From positions 5,735,592 through 5,799,591 of the forward strand of contig CM055100.1 of the NCBI GenBank assembly GCA_029204225.1: 64,000 bases of DNA, written 5' to 3'. Shown piece after piece: positions 29,426 to 40,655 of the stretch (its first letter is position 1; each line of letters begins with the position of its first letter). Made by a program: the position numbers and the translations under genes. The stretch comes from Diphasiastrum complanatum. Taxonomy: Eukaryota; Streptophyta; Lycopodiopsida; Lycopodiales; Lycopodiaceae. The notes beneath the pieces were generated by a model, which searched no databases, was not told the DNA's origin, and saw nothing but the letters and a program-made list of their open reading frames with translations.

Positions 29426-30470
29426 AAGTCATTGCTTTTCTGTCTCTAGTCAGGCTCTCAATACTTCAATTCAATCAAATAAAGGTTTACTTTGGCATTA
29501 TAGACTTGGTCATTTAAATTATGCTGCTATACAACAAATTTCTAGACAATCTATTGTTCTTGATCTCGACTATCCTCGCGAAATAGTCGAACTACCTGTC
29601 TGTCAAGACTGTCTAATTGGTAAACAGACTAGGAAGCCATTTAAATCAAGCCATCAGCATGTTGCTAGAGGATTGCTAGATGTTGTACATTCAGATATCT
29701 GTGGCCCGATGAAAAATCCTTTGTTGAAGGATGCCAAGTATTTTATAATCTTTATTGACAAATTTTCAAGAAGAACGATGGTGTATATCATAAAGAAGAA
29801 ATCAGAAGCCTTCAACTGCTTCAGAATCTTCAAGGAGCATGCAGAAAAGGAGACTGGAAGGACGATTAAGGCCCTGAGGTCAGACAACGATGGAGAATAT
29901 ATCTCTATCGAGTTCAAGGAGTACTGCCAAAGCCAAGGCATTGAGCAACAGTTCATCACTCCTTACAGTCCTCAGTCTAATGGCTTAGCTGAGAGGAAGA
30001 GCCGAACTTTGGTCGAATCTGCTAAGTGTATGCTAGCGCATGCATCGTTGCCCAAGAAGTTCTGGGCTAAAGCTGTTTCCACTATAGCTTATATCCATAA
30101 TAGATGTTCGACCAAAGCTCTCTCAGACAAGACACCCCACGAGATGTGGACAGGATTTAAGCCTTCTTTGAAGAACCTAAAAGTGTTTGGGTGTATTGCC
30201 TATGCTTTGATCACAAAAGACACAAGGAAGAAATTGGACTTCCAAGGTCTCAAGACCATCCTGATTGGATATACCTTGTCTGATAACACCTACAAGCTGT
30301 ACAATCCTGATACCCAGCAAATTTTGTATAGCCAGGATACAGTCTTTATCGAGGATAAGTTCATCAACCTCAAAGGCAAGGAAGTTACTCAAGAAGAATC
30401 TTCATCGCCTACCATTGACACGACAGTTCGAGCCTTTGGCTCAAGCATGTCTATCGTCGACCCACTTTGA
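29426..30470 (+). pseudogene. Nested copia pre-integrase and integrase
   Basis: The pre-integrase zinc region (LWHYRLGHLN, CQDCLIGK) lies at about 29490-29630. The integrase core keeps Asp in HSDICGPM (about 29693), Asp in RSDNDGEY (about 29880) and Glu in GLAERKS (about 29990), so the DDE triad is intact though GGEY reads DGEY. The tail has LPKKFWAKAV, VFGCIAYAL and IGYT. 265 codons are open from 29673, then a stop at 30468-30470. Confidence 0.85.
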
Positions 30471-30603
30471 GACAGCGAATCAGACGAAGATGTTGCTACC
30501 CAACAATAAGTCCCAGGAGTGGTTCATCAATCGAATCCTCCCAGAAGATCAAGCTGAGTGCGCACACAGCCCACAAGGTATACTCCTGAGTTTGCTTGTC
30601 TTT

Positions 30604-31658
30604 TAATGCAGGAACCGACGACAGTCGAAGAGGCACTTAGCCACCCAAACTCTAATCTCTGGAGAGAAGCTATGGATAGAGAGTATTCCTCTTTGATCAG
30701 GAATTAGACATGGTCATTAGTCGAAGCTCCTACTGGCTACAATATTATTGATTGAAAATGGATCTTTAAGATCAAATACAATGCCAACGGAGCAATTGAT
30801 CGAAGGAAGGCAAGACTGGTAGCACGAGGATTCACCCAGATCCCGAATGTTGACTACAGTGAGACTTTCAGTCTAGTCGTCAAACATTTGTCGATCCGAA
30901 TGCTCCTATCTTATGCTGCAGCTGCCGTCCTCGAAGTACATCAGCTCGATGTACAAATAGCTTATTTGAATGGATTTATACAAGAAGACATCTACATGAT
31001 CCAGCCCGAAGGATACGTTTTGGAAGGCATGAAGAATCATGTCTATAAACTCTATAAAGCACTGTACGGCTTGAAACAGTCTGCCAGAGCTTGGTTTCAG
31101 AGGATCAACACATTCCTCATTGAACAAGGATTTAAACCAAGCACTGCTGATTGCAACGTTTATTCGAAGTCAGTACAACAATCCTTCATTATCATCACCT
31201 TGTATGTTGATGATACGTTGCTCTTCAGTAACAATACCAATATGGTCAAGGATTCGAAACAGATGTTGTTCTCAGAATTTGACATGACTGATCTAGGCGA
31301 AGCTAACTTCTGTCTTGGAATTCAAATCCATAGAGACAGAGCAAATCGACTGATTTACATCACTCAACAAAGGTATCTTCATAATGTTCTTAACATATAC
31401 AATCTGATGAATTGTAAATTAGCTCACTCACCAATGGATCCAGGCCTGCATTTGTCAAAGGACCAATGTCCCCAGACCAAGCAGGAAGAGGAGCAGATGA
31501 GAGAATACCCGTATCGATTAATACTTGGATCTCTCATGTATGCAATGGTCTGTACAAGACCAGAGATCTCTTTTGCTGTCAACTCACTCAGCCAATACAT
31601 GGGTAATCCTGGAATTACCCATTGGAAGGCTCTTATTCGAGTCATGAGATACATTTGA
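30604..31658 (+). pseudogene. Nested copia reverse transcriptase
   Basis: RT motifs in order: RKARLVARGFTQ (about 30805-30840), LDVQIAYLNG (about 30947-30976, canonical DVKTAFLNG), YGLKQSARAWF (about 31066-31098), and the catalytic YVDDTLLF at about 31204-31227. From 30888 there are 256 open codons. In-frame stops upstream include TAG at 30705-30707, where copia RTs usually have Q or K before TW, and the frame ends at 31656-31658 with TGA where RYLRAT is expected. Both changes are compatible with C-to-T decay of CAG and CGA. Confidence 0.85.
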
Positions 31659-32115
31659 GCTACCAGGGACCAGTGCATCTGCTATGGAGATGTCAGCTAC
31701 AACAATCTTCATCAGCTTAGTGGAAATTTTTAGATGCAAGCTGGGGAGGAGATGTAGACCATCGTAAATCCATCGTAAATCCACATCTGGATTTACATTC
31801 TTCTTCAATGGCGGTCCTATTTCATGGAACAGTCGTAAGCAAACCTCTATCACACTTTCTTCTACTGAAGCAGAATACATTGCTGCTTCTCAATCTATTA
31901 AGGAAGCGATTTGGTTGAGAAATTTGCTGTCAGACATCAATCTGTATCAGCACAACACTACAATCTTGTTTTGTGATAATCAAAGACCGAGAGGTGAGCT
32001 TAACATACTGCAAAATGCGGGACATGATTGCAGATACTTTCACGAAAGCACTCAGTGTTAATGCAAACAACAAATTTTGTGCATTGCTCAGTCTGAAGAT
32101 CAAGGCATTCACGGA
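31659..32115 (+). pseudogene. Nested copia RNase H, with small duplication and deletion
   Basis: FTFFFNGGPISWNSRKQTS, SSTEAEYIAASQS and KEAIWLRNLL are readable (about 31790-31930), then CDNQ, then a jump to REVSLTYCKMRDMIADTFTKAL (about 31985-32055), indicating a deletion. A tandem 13-bp ATCGTAAATCC(A) duplication near 31759-31785 shifts the frame. Confidence 0.8.
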
Positions 32116-32120
32116 TCCAG

Positions 32121-32131
32121 ATAAGGGAGGG
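32121..32131 (+). other. Polypurine tract of nested copia
   Basis: ATAAGGGAGGG lies directly before the 3' LTR TGTTGGATT. Confidence 0.9.
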
Positions 32132-33181
32132 TGTTGGATTTACTCCTTCCATCTCTCCTAAATCCCAATTTTAATCTGCCTCCATTCATGTTGTATATTT
32201 TCTAACGTTGTCGCGCCGTCTGCATTTTTACAAGCAAATTTGCACAGATGAATAAAAGGCGAATGAATCGTGACACTGTGTTCTTACACTAGTCATGGTG
32301 ACAGGCGAAAGGAGGACACTACCTCACAGAATGGCAAAGTTCCCTGAAAGCTAAGACACCTTGTAGATCTTATCCTAAGGCCATTCATAAGAGTGACGCA
32401 CTCTTGCATCATCACGAACGTTCACCTGACGTCACACCCTTTTCCACGCTCATCCTTTGCAGTTGCGCTAACAGATTGAACAACGACTGCAGCCACCCAC
32501 GATCTCTTACAGACAATACATCCACTCTGTACTTTCATATCTGCACACCTGTAATATCTTGTATATAGTAGATACCATCTGTGTATTTAATAGATGACGA
32601 TGAAGCAATGTATGCTAGAAGAGCAAGATAAGTCTAGAATAAGTAAAGGAGGTGATATTCCTCATTATAGACAGAAATAAGCTTCGTAGAACACGCGGTT
32701 TTTTCCGCTACTGTCTTGTGCTCTATCGCATTATTGATCTATATACTTGCTATACTTAATCTGACACAGTTCATTTATTCTGCGCTTAAGATCTGTCAAT
32801 ATTGCTATGCTTATTCTCCTTTTGTTTGATTGTTCCGGTTGCTCTTTCTGATAATAAACGATTAATTTTTATTCTTATCTTTCGCGAATAATTCGTGACT
32901 AATTATCACTCAAGCACTACCTAGCTCTTCGTGAATCATTCACGTCAAATAATTTGTCTTGCAATTCGCGACAAATTATTCTTCTAACGCTTCGTCCATT
33001 CAAAGGTTTGGCTACGTAATCTAGAATGACCGTGATCTCAATCACTATCTGTTCTGTCCATTCTGATAGGTGTATTCATGCTTAGGGAGAGAGTCATTTA
33101 ACTCATTCCGCTGTGCACGAACATTTTCTGTTTGAGTTCGCTACTCGTTCGTTTCTTGTTCGCGTCTTGTTCGTCATTTAT

Positions 33182-33280
<99 letters not shown>

Positions 33281-33285
33281 CAACA
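32132..33285 (+). mobile_element. 3' LTR of nested copia element
   Basis: 1154 bp. It aligns throughout with 26967-28035. The 85-bp excess is explained by a 92-bp rather than 16-bp CT tract near the end, and a 9-bp CCTCACAGA-type insertion near 32320. Scattered substitutions separate the two LTRs. Confidence 0.95.
33187..33278 (+). repeat. (TC)46 microsatellite inside the 3' LTR
   Basis: A 92-bp pure dinucleotide tract, where the sister LTR has 16 bp (28014-28029). It ends 7 bp before the LTR terminus. Confidence 0.98.
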
Positions 33286-33440
33286 AGTGCAAAAGGTAGG
33301 AAAAGAGCTAACTTCATCAATGGAGGTGAAGGTTCTTCCTTGGAAAAGATTGTTGCTAATGATTTCTTTAATCATATGGAAAAAGATGTTGCTAGGTGCA
33401 TGCATGAAGGAGATGGTTCTTCTACATTATTTTGTCGAGA
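33286..33440 (+). pseudogene. Family X ORF X, continuation after the nested insertion
   Basis: It reads GANFIN-like RANFINGGEGSSLE...VANDFFNHMEKD, matching GANFINGVDEDSSLEVIVANDLFVHMEKD region by region in the complete element (about 50390-50490). It completes the plus-strand family X copy interrupted at 26966. Homology stops near 33440, where sequence switches to minus-strand gag. Confidence 0.8.
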
Positions 33441-33980
33441 TCTCTTGCAACTCCACAATACTTGGCAAAGTCTTTTGAATAGCAAAACTTTGAACAAGAT
33501 TAGCATGATCATCCAACTAGCTATTAAGTATAACTTGAACAAGTTCTGCCTCCTTAATGCTTTCATCAATATATGCTAACTGATCATTGAATGCTTTACC
33601 CTCAAAACAAAAGCATGAGTACTTTCATCCTTTTGCAAACTTTGAAAGATTTTCCTCCTAAGAGTAAGCACTCTTGATGTAGACTTGGATTCATAAAGCT
33701 TCTTCAAAGCTTCCCAAGCCTCCAAAGATTATGTGCACTTACCAATCTCCTTGAAAAGCTCATTGGTAACATTCATCTTAATCATGTGTAGAGCTTTCTT
33801 TGCTCTCTTGTCATACCTCACTTGATCTTGAGGTGCTTGAGGTCTCTCCTCCACACCTGCAACAATCTCCATCAACTCATTCATCTCCAGTAAGGACTCC
33901 ATACTCACCTTCCAAGTAGAATAGTTGATTGAGGTAAGCCTATCATTGCTCTCCAACATAAAGCCTCCACTTGTAGCCAT
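33441..33980 (-). pseudogene. Family X gag, inverted copy
   Basis: The minus strand from 33980 reads MATSGGFMLESNDRLTS and continues to KTLPSIV near 33460. Over the first 107 codons the deduced peptide is identical to the plus copy (25516-25836), including the same TAA after GKCT. Downstream it is broken by substitutions. The zinc knuckle is not reached: the sequence ends at the inversion junction near 33440. Confidence 0.85.
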
Positions 33981-34522
33981 GTTGAAGTGACCTGATATTC
34001 TTCTTTCAACCTGTTCCAATGCACAAAGCACTCTCTTGAATGTCAGCAAATGAACTCAAGAAGAAATCACAAAGATATGGAACCTCTCAAATCTCTTCTA
34101 GCACTTCTAACTAGAAAATCAACACATAGAATAGTGAAATCTTGATCAACCTATGATCTATCCTCAATCTAATGATTCTTACCACTTCCTAAGATTGAAA
34201 CACACTCAAATGAAGTTCAGTAATCTCACAAACTAGAGATCCAATCAAAATTAGGGTTTTGACAAAATCACAAAAAATTGAATATCTCAAATTCTACATG
34301 CAATTTCTAAAAACTTGATATATCTTCTTGTAGACTCCAATGAGACCTTCCTAATGCATTAAAAATCATCTAAATACAGTAAACCAACCTACAAAAGATC
34401 AATTCTACACATGCAAAAATGCTGATTTTTGAGTAGAAATCAATCTAGCATGCTCTAGCACTGGTAACTCCTCCAAATCCTTGCTAAAGATGGCTGATCC
34501 TTTCATAATCTGAAACACAAGA
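33981..34522 (-). other. Family X leader, inverted copy
   Basis: Homologous to 24999-25584 in reverse orientation. No coding role. Confidence 0.6.
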
Positions 34523-34534
34523 GCTCTGATAACA
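34523..34534 (-). other. Primer-binding site of inverted family X copy
   Basis: The minus strand reads TGTTATCAGAGC, one mismatch from the consensus, adjacent to the LTR. Confidence 0.8.
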
Positions 34535-35075
34535 TGTGAAGGATTTCAGATCATTCAAGATCCAATCCATGTCCCTGATCTTTGATTACAATAAGGAGCA
34601 AACCAACAATCCTGCCAATGTAGAAAAATCAGCATCTACATACAAAATGAGATGCAAACTCTAAGAGATACTGATCAAACATGAACCAAAACATAAAATA
34701 TATTTGTTGTCTGTACAATTACAGTACCCTACTGTATTTCACACGTGTGGAACCAAAAATAGCATTAAATGATCATTCTACACGTAGAATTGCAAGATAA
34801 CATCAAGAGAGTGCACCAATGAGTAGTAGAACCCAAAGAGAACCATGTATAATGATGAAATGAGAGATGGAAGAGAGAAGATGTGTCTCTCCACGAGTTA
34901 CATCTTTTTATTGAGTGTCCAAGCCCTATTTGGCCACTTGGCTTTCCCTCCAAAATGTAAACCCTACTATTTTTGGGTCTAGATTCAATGTACCCAAAGT
35001 TCAAATTTGAATCTCTCTCAAACTCGACTACCAACTTTCCCACACTTTCAAAAAGTGTTTATTGAATGTAATTTA
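34535..35075 (-). mobile_element. Family X LTR, copy L3 (minus, truncated)
   Basis: Starts TGTGAAGGATTTCAG and is homologous to L2 and L1 up to about 35075, where it stops within the TTTATTGAATGTAATTTAA region. The outer ~110 bp present in L2 are missing. Confidence 0.8.
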
Positions 35076-35754
35076 AGGCTTAATATTGAGTGGGCTTTTC
35101 TTGTTCACCTAGTTCATTTTTTCTCAAAACAAGATCCAAAATCCCCACAATCATGCTCATTGATATGCATAGATTTGAACATATTTGTAAACATATTCTT
35201 TTCCTAATCTCTGGATGTTATTTTTATGACTTTTAGATATAAGTATGGTTCCATTCACCACCCCATCGAAATGTTTTCAATCATTTACGTGTTACCTCTC
35301 CGTCCCTCCCAAATGTTGCTAAAGTTCAAAGATAAACTCCGACCCATATCATTGATTAATGCGCTCTTAGAGAATGATAGATGGTGCATATGAGAGTGGA
35401 TGCAATGTTCAAGCTTGCATTGGATGATTCGGAACATGTCATGTCTAGAATGATGCAAATGTGGAGGTGCTATTTCTATTGAACCATGGAATTTTACTCT
35501 TGACTACAAGTTGCTCCCAAGTCTTCATCAAGCATCTTAGCTCTACTTTAAGGCTCTATTCTTGCTAGCTCTTTGATGATGATATCATGGCCTTGGTTGT
35601 CCTAGATGATCACTTTGTCACTCATTTTGTTGAAATTGTATACACGTTTCTATCTACTAATTTTTTGTGGTGAATAAGACTAAATAGGATTTCTTGAGGA
35701 GTTTCACACAAGAATTCCCCTAATTGGCTGGTGAATCTACAATTTCCTCATTAT
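35076..35754. other. No gene recognised
   Basis: Unassigned AT-rich sequence beyond the truncated LTR. Confidence 0.4.
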
Positions 35755-35905
35755 GTATATTTTATTGATATCGATATTAGTATGACTCGTGCTATTTTTT
35801 AGTCACAAAGCATTCATTACATATATTTTATTGATAGCAATATGACTCGTGCTATTTTTTAGTCACAAAGCATTCATTACATATATTTAGCAATATGACT
35901 CGTGC
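35755..35905. repeat. Tandem repeat, about 65-bp unit, 2.4 copies
   Basis: The unit contains ATATGACTCGTGCTATTTTTT and AGTCACAAAGCATTCATTAC. Two full copies are followed by a partial one. Confidence 0.9.
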
Positions 35906-36419
35906 AACTTCTTTGCTGGAAAAAAAGAACCTCATTTCTTCTAAATAATGAACATCACATGTTGACTTAATCAATGAATCTAAATCTTAAAGATATTCTT
36001 GAAATAGGAGCATAGAAAAAACATAAGAAAAGCTCCCCGTGCTCGACATGAACTTGTGGATGAAAACTCTAGTGCGGATTTTCAGACACAGAAATGAAAA
36101 AGAAAATCAAGATACACAATCCGAGACGATAAGAAAGAGTTACGAATCAATACACGAAAATAATGGAATAGAAAATGTTACAAGAGAAAAAGATGGAAGA
36201 AAATATAACTTGTATAACATAAAACAATGAGGTAAGCTTTTATTATGCTTCTCTTACGTGGCTGCTGTTGTTTGTTGTTGATTTGCGCTTTGTTATCTCC
36301 TTAGAAAATTGATGGATCGTGGAAGTGCCTCGGGCTGCATTTAAATTTGACTTGTCATAAGTTTCTTTTCTTATATTTCGCCTATCTATTTCTCAAGCTC
36401 ATGAAATCAAGCTAATACA

Positions 36420-36645
36420 CTATGGCTTTCCTTGACAGGAAAGATATCTTTCAAGTTGACCGACTGCTTGATCGCAGATGATAGCAAGGACAATCCGACA
36501 CAGACTAAAATTATATTATTAAATATGTAGTACCAAAAATATATCCTTGGCTTTCCTTGATATGAAAGACATCTTTCATGTTGTCTGAGTCCCGAGTCCC
36601 GACTGCTCTAGTGCTTACTCGCAGATGATAGCTAGAAAGATCTAC
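36420..36645. repeat. Imperfect direct repeat, about 75-bp unit, about 125 bp apart
   Basis: GGCTTTCCTTGA(C/T)A(G/T)GAAAGA(T/C)ATCTTTCA, with a downstream CGCAGATGATAGC, occurs at about 36423-36486 and 36547-36634. The inner GAAAGA...TCTTTC is a short palindrome. Confidence 0.7.
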
Positions 36646-37624
36646 AAAAACTTAAGATTAGACATATAATATGACTTGATGAATATCAAAAACAAAATTA
36701 TAATTTAAGACACTGTTTAATTAGCAGTCGCACTGAAGTGGAATCTAAGCGTGCTATAATTAATAGGAAATCAAGGACCACAAAATTTGATTAGAGAGGG
36801 ATGCTTTTTTGTACTAAAGTGGCCTGATTTTGTTCGTAGTCGTAGATCTACTACTGTGCAATCGGCGGACGCTGTTGATGTTAAAATAAGGCATCTGTGT
36901 TTGTACCTTTTGCATCTTTATTGCTGAGAATGAACTTTTGTGATGTTAGAACTTTATTTAAGGAATACAAAGAAAAGCAGATCCTGAGCAGTCCTGACCA
37001 TCAGACAGGACAGATTCTGAGGACCATAGGATCTATAAGTAGCCTACGGTATTTTTTTGTCAGAGGTTGTTGTAGGATATCTAATAATCCACCATACAAG
37101 ATACAAAATATACCTTCCAATCCCATTAAAGTTGAGTGTAAGTTCCAAGGCAGCAGCAGCATGCCCATTGGCACTGATGCCAGTACTTGGCCTGGAGTTC
37201 CATTGTTGAATCAATCAATCAATCAATTTAGTACAACTAAATGACGATAACGCTGCGAGCCTCCAGAATTTGAGATTGAAATTCGCAATAGAAATCTGAA
37301 GTAAAGATTCGAGAAGAAGAGCTCTGTGTCTTTGTGCCTGTGCTAGATTTTCGTTTCGTGTCTCAGAAGTTGCAGACAGAGCCCGCAACGAGTTCTTTAA
37401 AGTCGCCTTTCACACTGGCAACGAGTTTAATTGAAAGCCAGCCGGAAATGAGTTACATAAAGTCTTCTTTCACACCAGGAATAAATTTTCTTCATTAATT
37501 AGTAGCTTCTGGGTTCACGCTGTCACAAGTATGAAGATTTTTTCAAACAGCTGAGATGGACTCATGACTCATGGCATGTGGGAAGATCACTCAAGAAAAA
37601 TGAATGCATATCACCTTTCAGACC
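36646..37624. other. No supported gene
   Basis: A 115-codon plus ORF (36897-37244) ends in an (AATC)n simple repeat at 37208-37227 and shows no recognisable domain. It is likely chance. Confidence 0.3.
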
Positions 37625-37835
37625 AGTGCTTGGGAAATCTCTTTTGAGTTATCCTAAAAAAAACCTGCATTTTATAGAACTTCTCAAATTTTGGAAGACT
37701 TTTACTTATAAAAAGGTGTATAGGCTTGTATAAGAAACCGTCAGACATTTTATGATGCCGATTTTTGAGAAAATTTGCCAGTTCCATTCTTATAGTATGC
37801 CGATTTTCTCGAGCACTATTTCAAACTTTTTACAA
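37625..37835 (+). repeat. Dispersed repeat R2, copy 1
   Basis: Directly repeated at 40440-40655. Shared blocks are GCAGTGCTT/CCAGTGCTT-GG(G/A)AA, CTAAAAAA.CCTGCA, ACTTTTA..(T/G)ATAAAA, TTTTATGAT, GATTCCATTC and GATTTTCT..GAGCACT. Its end resembles the GGTTCCATTCCTAGAC edge of repeat R1. Confidence 0.75.
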
Positions 37836-38264
37836 TCTACGGGTTTTTATTATTTTATTATTATTAATTTTTTTGGCTCTAAATTTTTAGTATATTTGGT
37901 TTTTACATCCTAAACTATATTGCTCTAATTGATAAATTCTCATGTTTTAAATAATCATTTGTCTTGAATTTTTGGCCTTGCCTTGCAAAGTCGTCAATAA
38001 GTGTTGAGGTCGGTCAATGGAGTTTGACAAAAAGTCAACGTTAAAGGATACTTTACGATGACAACCTAAACTTTTAAGGCTTGCTTGGTTGAGGGCTAAA
38101 CTAACATGCATAAGGTCCCATTAAAAAGTTCTTACTAACGCATGCAAACAATGCATGATGCATAAGGCCAAAAAAGCAAAGACATAGAGATATATTCCCA
38201 AAAGCAAAAGCTAACAAAGAATGTGATTTTACTCCAAGATATTTGATGAAATAAAAAATCTCAT

Positions 38265-38725
38265 ATGACATTGTTTAGTCTCAATGTCCTTTATGGTGTA
38301 TACACGTTCATGTACTTTGAATGATAATAGCTTCTAGTTTTTACGTTAATCGCTAGCAGGATCCATGTTTAGTAAGTATGGTTGATATTCTTGCCAAATC
38401 TTCATCTTCCAAATGGTTGCAAGAACATTTGTTGGAGTGAACTTTGGCACATATATTTTTGATCTCCCAAAGCCGGAGCACGTAGTCAACATGCTGAGGA
38501 GCATGGGCAAGTGAGGCTGTTTGATGCCAATTTTCGTATATCAACCCCTTTCCTGGATGAGAAATGCAGGTTCTTGTGGGGATTCCCAATCAACTGATTG
38601 TAAGTGTCAGATTATTCGATACAACCACCTCTAAATGGCTTCATAACAACATTCTAGCTTTCTCACCTAACAAAAATATTACTAGTATTGTTGTTAGCAA
38701 TGAAGTGCTCACTAATTATACTATC
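38265..38725 (+). repeat. Direct repeat R3, copy 1 (about 460 bp)
   Basis: It matches 38876-39347 along its length: TTAGTCTCAATGTCCT, AATAGCTTCTAGTTTTTAC, ATCTTCCAAATGGT, CAAAGC..GA(A)GCA and AGTGCTCACTAATTATACTA are shared. Small ORFs inside (38353-38589 minus, 38564-38782 plus) are not conserved as ORFs in the second copy. Confidence 0.85.
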
Positions 38726-38875
38726 GCTGCTACGATTCTTCTAAAACAATGTGGTGCATTCAAAGAACAACATGTTTGTTAGTTGAAGTCTTCCTCTTCA
38801 AAGTGTTGTCGTCAAAGTGAGGAATATTTCCTTTACAAAAGCTCTTTTGAAGTACTAAACTTGATTGTGTGATGG

Positions 38876-39347
38876 ACAACATTGTTTAGTCTCAATGTCC
38901 TCTGTGGTGTATATATGTTCATCTACTTTGAATTATAATAGCTTCTAGTTTTTACTCAATCACTAGCAACATCCATGTTTATTAAGTATAATTGATGTTC
39001 TTGCAAAATTTTCATCTTCCAAATGGTGGCAGGCACGTTCATTGGCATGAACTTTGGCTCGAACACTTTTATTTCCCAAAGCTGAAGCATGTAGTCAACA
39101 AGAGGATCATGGGCATGGGGCAAATGAGGTTCTTTGATGCCAATCCAATATCTTCAGCAACTTTTCAGGATCAAACATGCAGGTTCTCCTTGGGGATCCC
39201 CAATCATCTATATTAGGCGTCAGATCATCTGATACAACCACATCTAAATGGCTTCAGAACAGTGTTGTAGCTTTCTTACCTAGCACAAACAAACATTATT
39301 GATATCATTGTTGGCAGTGAAGTGCTCACTAATTATACTATCGTTGC
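38876..39347 (+). repeat. Direct repeat R3, copy 2
   Basis: Second copy of the 38265-38725 unit, with roughly 610 bp between equivalent points. It differs by many substitutions and indels, so the duplication is old. Confidence 0.85.
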
Positions 39348-40439
39348 TATGCTTATTCAATCGATGATGTGGTGCATTCACAATTCATTGGCTACAATAA
39401 ATCTGGAGAAAGAATTTAAAGGTTCATCTCACTATCGAGTTTTCAAATAATGGGAGTTTCCCCTCGTCTGATGCATCTTTCAACAAGATGTACTTAAGCT
39501 ATGTTGTTCAGCCTCTATTGGATTTTCTGTGTGTTGGATATTAGTGGCTCTAGCATTTGTGATCTTACCAACGGATCCAATACACCTAACCAAAGCTGTT
39601 GGTTACCAAAGGAGGAGTTTCGACTACTCATCTCTCTTCGTAAAAAAAACACTCTCAAATGCATTAAACTAGGTGTGTGGAAAAGGTAATGCAAATTGCC
39701 ATCCTATCTAGTAGAATAAGCCATGTTTCAGTCCAGACTCTTATCTGTCACATGCATATTTTGCTTTCAACATCTACTACCAAAAGAGTGCACAAGTTTC
39801 TGGATCATGTGGTTTTGAGGAATTGCCATGACCACTAAGATAATTAGAGTAAATGTATGATCTAAGATGAGCATCAAATCAAGAAGCATACTACTTAATA
39901 TATATTACCCGTTCTCCCCCCCAAAAATGTCAAAAAAATGAGTCACAACTAAATACAGGACGAAGGAGGGCTACCTCAAGTTACAACTAATTAGGGGAGG
40001 GAAGGTTCGCCTTTGAGGCCCTTCTTTCAGTGAAAGGGTTGAGGAAGGTGCTATTGCAAAAATAGTTTATTTATTGCACCTTTCGAGTGGAAGGGATGTA
40101 TAGGAAAAAAAAACAAATGTACATGCACCTTTTGGGATCTAGAAGGTGTATGTAAAAAATCGCGTTAGAAAACTATTTCTAGCAAATCACGCTCACAGAG
40201 CATCACTATTTCCTCTGTAAAAACAAAAAAATTGATTTCTTGTTTAAGTTCATCTCTATTTTAAAACAAGGTGATTTCAAATTGCTTGAGCTTTTTAGTT
40301 AGGCTTGCTAAAAAATGAAAAACAAAGAATCTTACAACTTTAAAAGAATAAAAAACAACATATGTGAGCTTGGAAAGGATATAGTCACCATTGATGCACC
40401 TACATGAACTTTAACAAACCAAACTCAAAAGTCCCTCCC
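39348..40439. other. No gene recognised
   Basis: Unassigned AT-rich sequence, short ORFs only. Confidence 0.4.
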
Positions 40440-40655
40440 CTTTTGAGCAGTGCTTAGGAAACCTCCTTTGAGTTGTCAGATGTCCTAAAAAACCCTGCAC
40501 TTCTTAAAGCTTCTCAAAAATTTGAAAACTTTTATTGATAAAAGGAATTACATGCTTATATAAAAATGGTCAAATGTTTTATGATATCTATTTTTCAAAA
40601 AACATGTCGATTCCATTCCTATAATTTGCCAATTTTCTTGAGCACTCCTCTTGAG
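40440..40655 (+). repeat. Dispersed repeat R2, copy 2
   Basis: Second copy of the 37625-37835 unit in the same orientation. Confidence 0.75.

Larger units (their letters stand above)
26967..33285 (+). mobile_element. Complete but decayed Ty1/copia element nested in family X
   Basis: A 6.3-kb element in copia order: LTR, PBS, gag, zinc knuckle, protease, integrase, RT, RNase H, PPT, LTR. A 5-bp TSD (AGTGC) brackets it. Many in-frame stops and visible LTR divergence indicate an old insertion, which must be younger than the family X copy it interrupts. Confidence 0.95.

Noticed and set aside
36897-37244. 115-codon plus ORF
   Set aside because: No domain, ends in an AATC simple repeat, and no support from neighbours.
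38353-38782. ORFs inside direct repeat R3
   Set aside because: The second copy of the repeat does not keep the frames.
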